From an uncultured Prevotella sp. (GTDB lineage Bacteria > Bacteroidota > Bacteroidia > Bacteroidales > Bacteroidaceae), in the NCBI GenBank assembly GCA_947095945.1, contig CAMUQM010000021.1, positions 1 to 16,818 on the forward strand: a DNA stretch of 16,818 nucleotides, read 5' to 3'. Of this stretch, positions 14,993 to 16,818 are shown in pieces. Position 1 is the stretch's first letter, and each line of letters opens with the position of its first letter. The notes under the pieces are model-generated. The model was not told the origin of the DNA. It was given only the letters and a program-made list of their open reading frames with translations, and made no database searches. The translations under genes were made by a program, and so were the position numbers.

Positions 14993-14994
14993 AC

Positions 14995-15318
14995 CTATTT
15001 CTTCTTTAAATAGCGCATCCACGCAAATAGGCGTCGGTGCGATAGATAATCAAGGTTGTTCATATTCTGATAAGCTTCTCGTTCAAAGGAGAGGTTCATG
15101 TAGGCACGACCAGTCATTGGTAGACGTATAAGCCATTCAATGACATACCATAAATAAAAGGGAAGGATGAGCATTTCCAACATCTGACGTGTATGAATAC
15201 GCTCGTGATTGATTATCTCCTTTGTTAGTTTAACGTCAGGATGAACAAATAGAAGCCCAAGAATGTTGATTGCATCGTAATTCTTGGGCGGTAGATATTT
15301 CGTCCGAATAATCTTCAT
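14995..15318 (-). CDS. Small membrane-associated HExxH protein, putative metallopeptidase-like
   Basis: 107 residues. His38-Glu39-Arg-Ile-His42 is a textbook HExxH zinc motif, and Glu79 in SFEREAY is a plausible third ligand as in gluzincins. A hydrophobic stretch LILPFYLWYVIEWLI (about residues 50-64) lies between them, recalling the membrane-embedded peptidase half of M56/BlaR1-type proteins but much smaller. I recall similar small hypothetical proteins in Bacteroidota; activity is not established. No signal peptide. The ATG overlaps the upstream stop by one base (TAATG), so translation is coupled to the zinc-ribbon gene. Confidence 0.75.
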   Translation of the reverse strand: MKIIRTKYLPPKNYDAINILGLLFVHPDVKLTKEIINHERIHTRQMLEMLILPFYLWYVIEWLIRLPMTGRAYMNLSFEREAYQNMNNLDYLSHRRLFAWMRYLKKK

Positions 15319-15818
15319 TAATCTGTTTCAATAGACTCAACACGTGGTTTTGAAACTGCTGGAGCGATAGGCTGTACCTCACCAGACGAAGACTCAGAGG
15401 TGCTGCTTTGCTTGTCTGCACTACTTGATGAAGCCTCATTATGGCTGCTCTTGTGGCTTGAGCGATTACTTCTACGAATACTGTTAAACACCTTTTCAGC
15501 CTGTTCTTCTTCCTGTTTTTCTGTAGAGTCTTTAGCTGTTGTGTCTCTAACAATCGTGTCAAACTTAGCCTTGTTGTTGTCTGCTAAGTTTGAGTCAGGC
15601 TCAATAGCAGTCTGTGTATATTCTGGGTCGTTCTTATGTTGACCATAATAATAGAATCCGAAGGCAACAAGGAATATCGTGCCAAGGATGATAAAGGCAA
15701 CCATACCACGACCTAAGGTTGGACCATTGTCTGTATCATTATTATTCAATGGTGTATTGCAATGAGGACAATTCTTTTCTTTTTCATTCACCTCATTATT
15801 ACAATTTCGACATTTCAT
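15318..15818 (-). CDS. Zinc-ribbon, single-pass membrane protein of unknown function
   Basis: 166 residues from the ATG at 15818. The frame stays open to 15938, but that extension contains the promoter and would put 40 unrelated residues before the zinc ribbon, so I chose the internal Met. The N-terminus MKCRNCNNEVNEKEKNCPHC holds two CxxC pairs (Cys3/6 and Cys17/20) forming a small zinc ribbon. One membrane segment follows (MVAFIILGTIFLVAFGFYYYG, about residues 39-59), then a hydrophilic Ser/Asp/Glu-rich tail to the end that is probably disordered. The topology suggests the ribbon is cytoplasmic and the tail periplasmic. Function unknown. Confidence 0.85.
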   Translation of the reverse strand: MKCRNCNNEVNEKEKNCPHCNTPLNNNDTDNGPTLGRGMVAFIILGTIFLVAFGFYYYGQHKNDPEYTQTAIEPDSNLADNNKAKFDTIVRDTTAKDSTEKQEEEQAEKVFNSIRRSNRSSHKSSHNEASSSSADKQSSTSESSSGEVQPIAPAVSKPRVESIETD

Positions 15819-15848
15819 ATTTCTTTCTTTATCTTTGATTTCTATCGG

Positions 15849-15879
15849 CAAAGGTAAAAGAAAAGGTAGAGATGACAAA
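15849..15879 (-). promoter_or_regulatory. Complete -33/-7 promoter for the zinc-ribbon operon
   Basis: On the minus strand TTTG (15876-15879), 19 bp of spacer and TACCTTTG (15849-15856) match the Bacteroidota consensus in sequence and spacing. The predicted leader to the ATG at 15818 is about 26 nt, which settles the start choice. Confidence 0.8.
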
Positions 15880-15917
15880 ACGATTTCGCTTTTTATTCGT
15901 TTCTTCTTTCTTTTTTG

Positions 15918-15925
15918 TACCTTTG
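15918..15925 (+). promoter_or_regulatory. -7 element for the DUF3256 gene
   Basis: This reads TACCTTTG followed by C, an exact TAnnTTTG match, divergent from the zinc-ribbon promoter. The predicted leader is about 55 nt. No clear -33 element. Confidence 0.6.
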
Positions 15926-15986
15926 CAGGGATTTTCAAGAGATGATATAATCATGTTAAAAACAGAATAGAAAGAGTTATTTCGAT

Positions 15987-16583
15987 ATGAAAAAGACATT
16001 GATAATTATATGTTTCCTGACTTGTTGGCTGTGTGTTTCTGCTCAAAGCCTGCGTGAAGTGTGGATAGAAATGCCAGATAGCGTACTACCTTATCTGAGT
16101 AAAAGTCAGCGTACTGAATTGGCTGACTATGTTGATATGAAAGCTGATCCAGCTGTCTTGAATGCTTTTGGTGATTCTGTTCGGATAGAGCGTATGACCA
16201 ATAACTATCTTTTAGTTAAAACAAGTAAGGTCACTCGTTTGGAAATCAAATTATTGGATAATAATACTTTGGCTTTAGTTCAGACTTGGAAAGCACCTGT
16301 TGCAGAGAGTAAGTTGAGCCTTTTCAACTTGCAATGGCAACCCAAAGAGGCTGTTGTGGTATACAATGAGAATATTGTAAAACCTGACTCTATGAGTGAA
16401 GAGGAATTTGCTGATTTAAAGTCGTTGATGTATCCTCGTATGAGAGAGTATCGTCTGTCAGCAGAGAATAACTCGTTGTCAGTAAGTTGGAACTACCCTT
16501 TGCTGTCAAAGAAAGATGCAAAGCGGGTTGCAGACTTATTGAAGATGCAGGTTGTTAACTGGACAGGAAAAGACTTTCGATAG
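15987..16583 (+). CDS. DUF3256 family exported protein
   Basis: 198 residues. The signal peptide MKKTLIIICFLTCWLCVSAQ has likely cleavage after VSA. The mature start SLREVWIEMPDSVLPYLSKSQRTELADYVDM is the family's characteristic opening (MPDS, then P-L and an R-ELxD segment), which I recognise as DUF3256, a Bacteroidota-restricted periplasmic family of unknown function. The remainder is alternating short beta strands with no catalytic motif visible. It does not appear co-transcribed with the next gene, which has its own strong promoter. Confidence 0.85.
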   Translation: MKKTLIIICFLTCWLCVSAQSLREVWIEMPDSVLPYLSKSQRTELADYVDMKADPAVLNAFGDSVRIERMTNNYLLVKTSKVTRLEIKLLDNNTLALVQTWKAPVAESKLSLFNLQWQPKEAVVVYNENIVKPDSMSEEEFADLKSLMYPRMREYRLSAENNSLSVSWNYPLLSKKDAKRVADLLKMQVVNWTGKDFR

Positions 16584-16600
16584 AAAAAAAAGATGGCACA

Positions 16601-16632
16601 TTTGGCGGTTTCTGATAAAATCACTACTTTTG
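16601..16632 (+). promoter_or_regulatory. Complete -33/-7 promoter for the nucleoside symporter
   Basis: TTTG (16601-16604), a 20-bp spacer and TACTTTTG (16625-16632) give the best consensus Bacteroidota promoter in the window. Transcription would start near 16637, about 20 nt before the ATG. Confidence 0.85.
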
Positions 16633-16657
16633 TGCTCATATATTAATAGTTTATAGC

Positions 16658-16818
16658 ATGAATTTGAAGGTACGTTTAGCGTTGATGAACTTCTTAGAGT
16701 TCGCAGTGTGGGGAGCTTATTTGACCTCTATGGGTCGCTATCTTGGCAATATCGGTATTGGAGCTGAGATTGGTTATTTCTATTCAATGCAGGGTGTGGT
16801 TTCAATCTTTATGCCTGC
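16658..16818 (+). CDS. Nucleoside:H+ symporter, MFS NupG-like (3' part beyond window)
   Basis: Only the first 53 residues are present, starting MNLKVRLALMNFLEFAVWGAYL. The opening transmembrane helix with LMNFLEFAVWGAY and the following MGRYLGNIGIGAEIGYFYSMQGVVSIFMPA match the N-terminal two helices of the nucleoside:H+ symporter family (NupG/XapB type), inner-membrane proteins that import nucleosides with protons. Identification rests on a short stretch. A strong promoter lies directly upstream. The product would supply nucleosides to the two kinases encoded at 8-9.4 kb, although no operon links them. Confidence 0.8.
   Translation, partial: MNLKVRLALMNFLEFAVWGAYLTSMGRYLGNIGIGAEIGYFYSMQGVVSIFMP

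Noticed and set aside
15819..15938. N-terminal extension of the zinc-ribbon protein
   Set aside because: The extension contains the full -33/-7 promoter of the same gene and unconserved-looking basic residues. The start at 15818 puts the zinc ribbon at the N-terminus.

Overview
This is chromosomal DNA from a Bacteroidota bacterium, most likely Prevotella or a close oral/gut relative. The evidence is the family content (DUF4421, DUF1460 and DUF3256 proteins, PafA-type phosphatase, MsrB-MsrA fusion, OPT transporter), the moderate AT richness, the lack of strong Shine-Dalgarno sequences, and repeated matches to the Bacteroidota -7 promoter element TAnnTTTG just upstream of genes. It reads as an ordinary core-genome stretch. 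I see no transposase, phage gene, CRISPR array, rRNA or tRNA.

Layout from left to right. A leftward pair encodes the ribosome-assembly GTPase EngB and an ABC-F (Uup-like) ATPase cut by the left edge. A divergent rightward trio follows: a Gfo/Idh/MocA oxidoreductase, a DUF4421 envelope protein and a DUF1460 lipoprotein with a Cys/His amidase-like core. A long leftward run (about 5.7-10.95 kb) encodes an exported MsrB-MsrA methionine sulfoxide reductase, thioredoxin reductase TrxB, two tandem deoxynucleoside kinases and a PafA-type alkaline phosphatase. A NarL/LuxR-type response regulator is divergent from the phosphatase. An OPT oligopeptide transporter (leftward) and trmO (rightward) are divergent from each other. 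A translationally coupled leftward pair encodes a zinc-ribbon membrane protein and a tiny HExxH protein. Finally a rightward DUF3256 gene precedes a nucleoside:H+ symporter cut by the right edge.

How the genes fit together (inference). PafA can strip phosphate from nucleotides in the periplasm, a NupG-type symporter can import nucleosides, and the two kinases rephosphorylate deoxynucleosides, so the window holds most of a nucleoside-salvage route. TrxB and MsrBA are both thiol-redox repair functions, but TrxB is cytosolic and MsrBA looks exported.

The least explained material is non-coding. The window has exactly three convergent gene junctions, and each holds a short-period tandem array: a 22-bp period at 5517-5592, a different 22-bp period at 11889-11998, and a 9-bp period at 14925-14987. 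I did not notice such arrays in divergent or co-directional gaps. The first two also have an orphan TAnnTTTG upstream and a strong bidirectional terminator downstream, so they could be transcribed as small RNAs.
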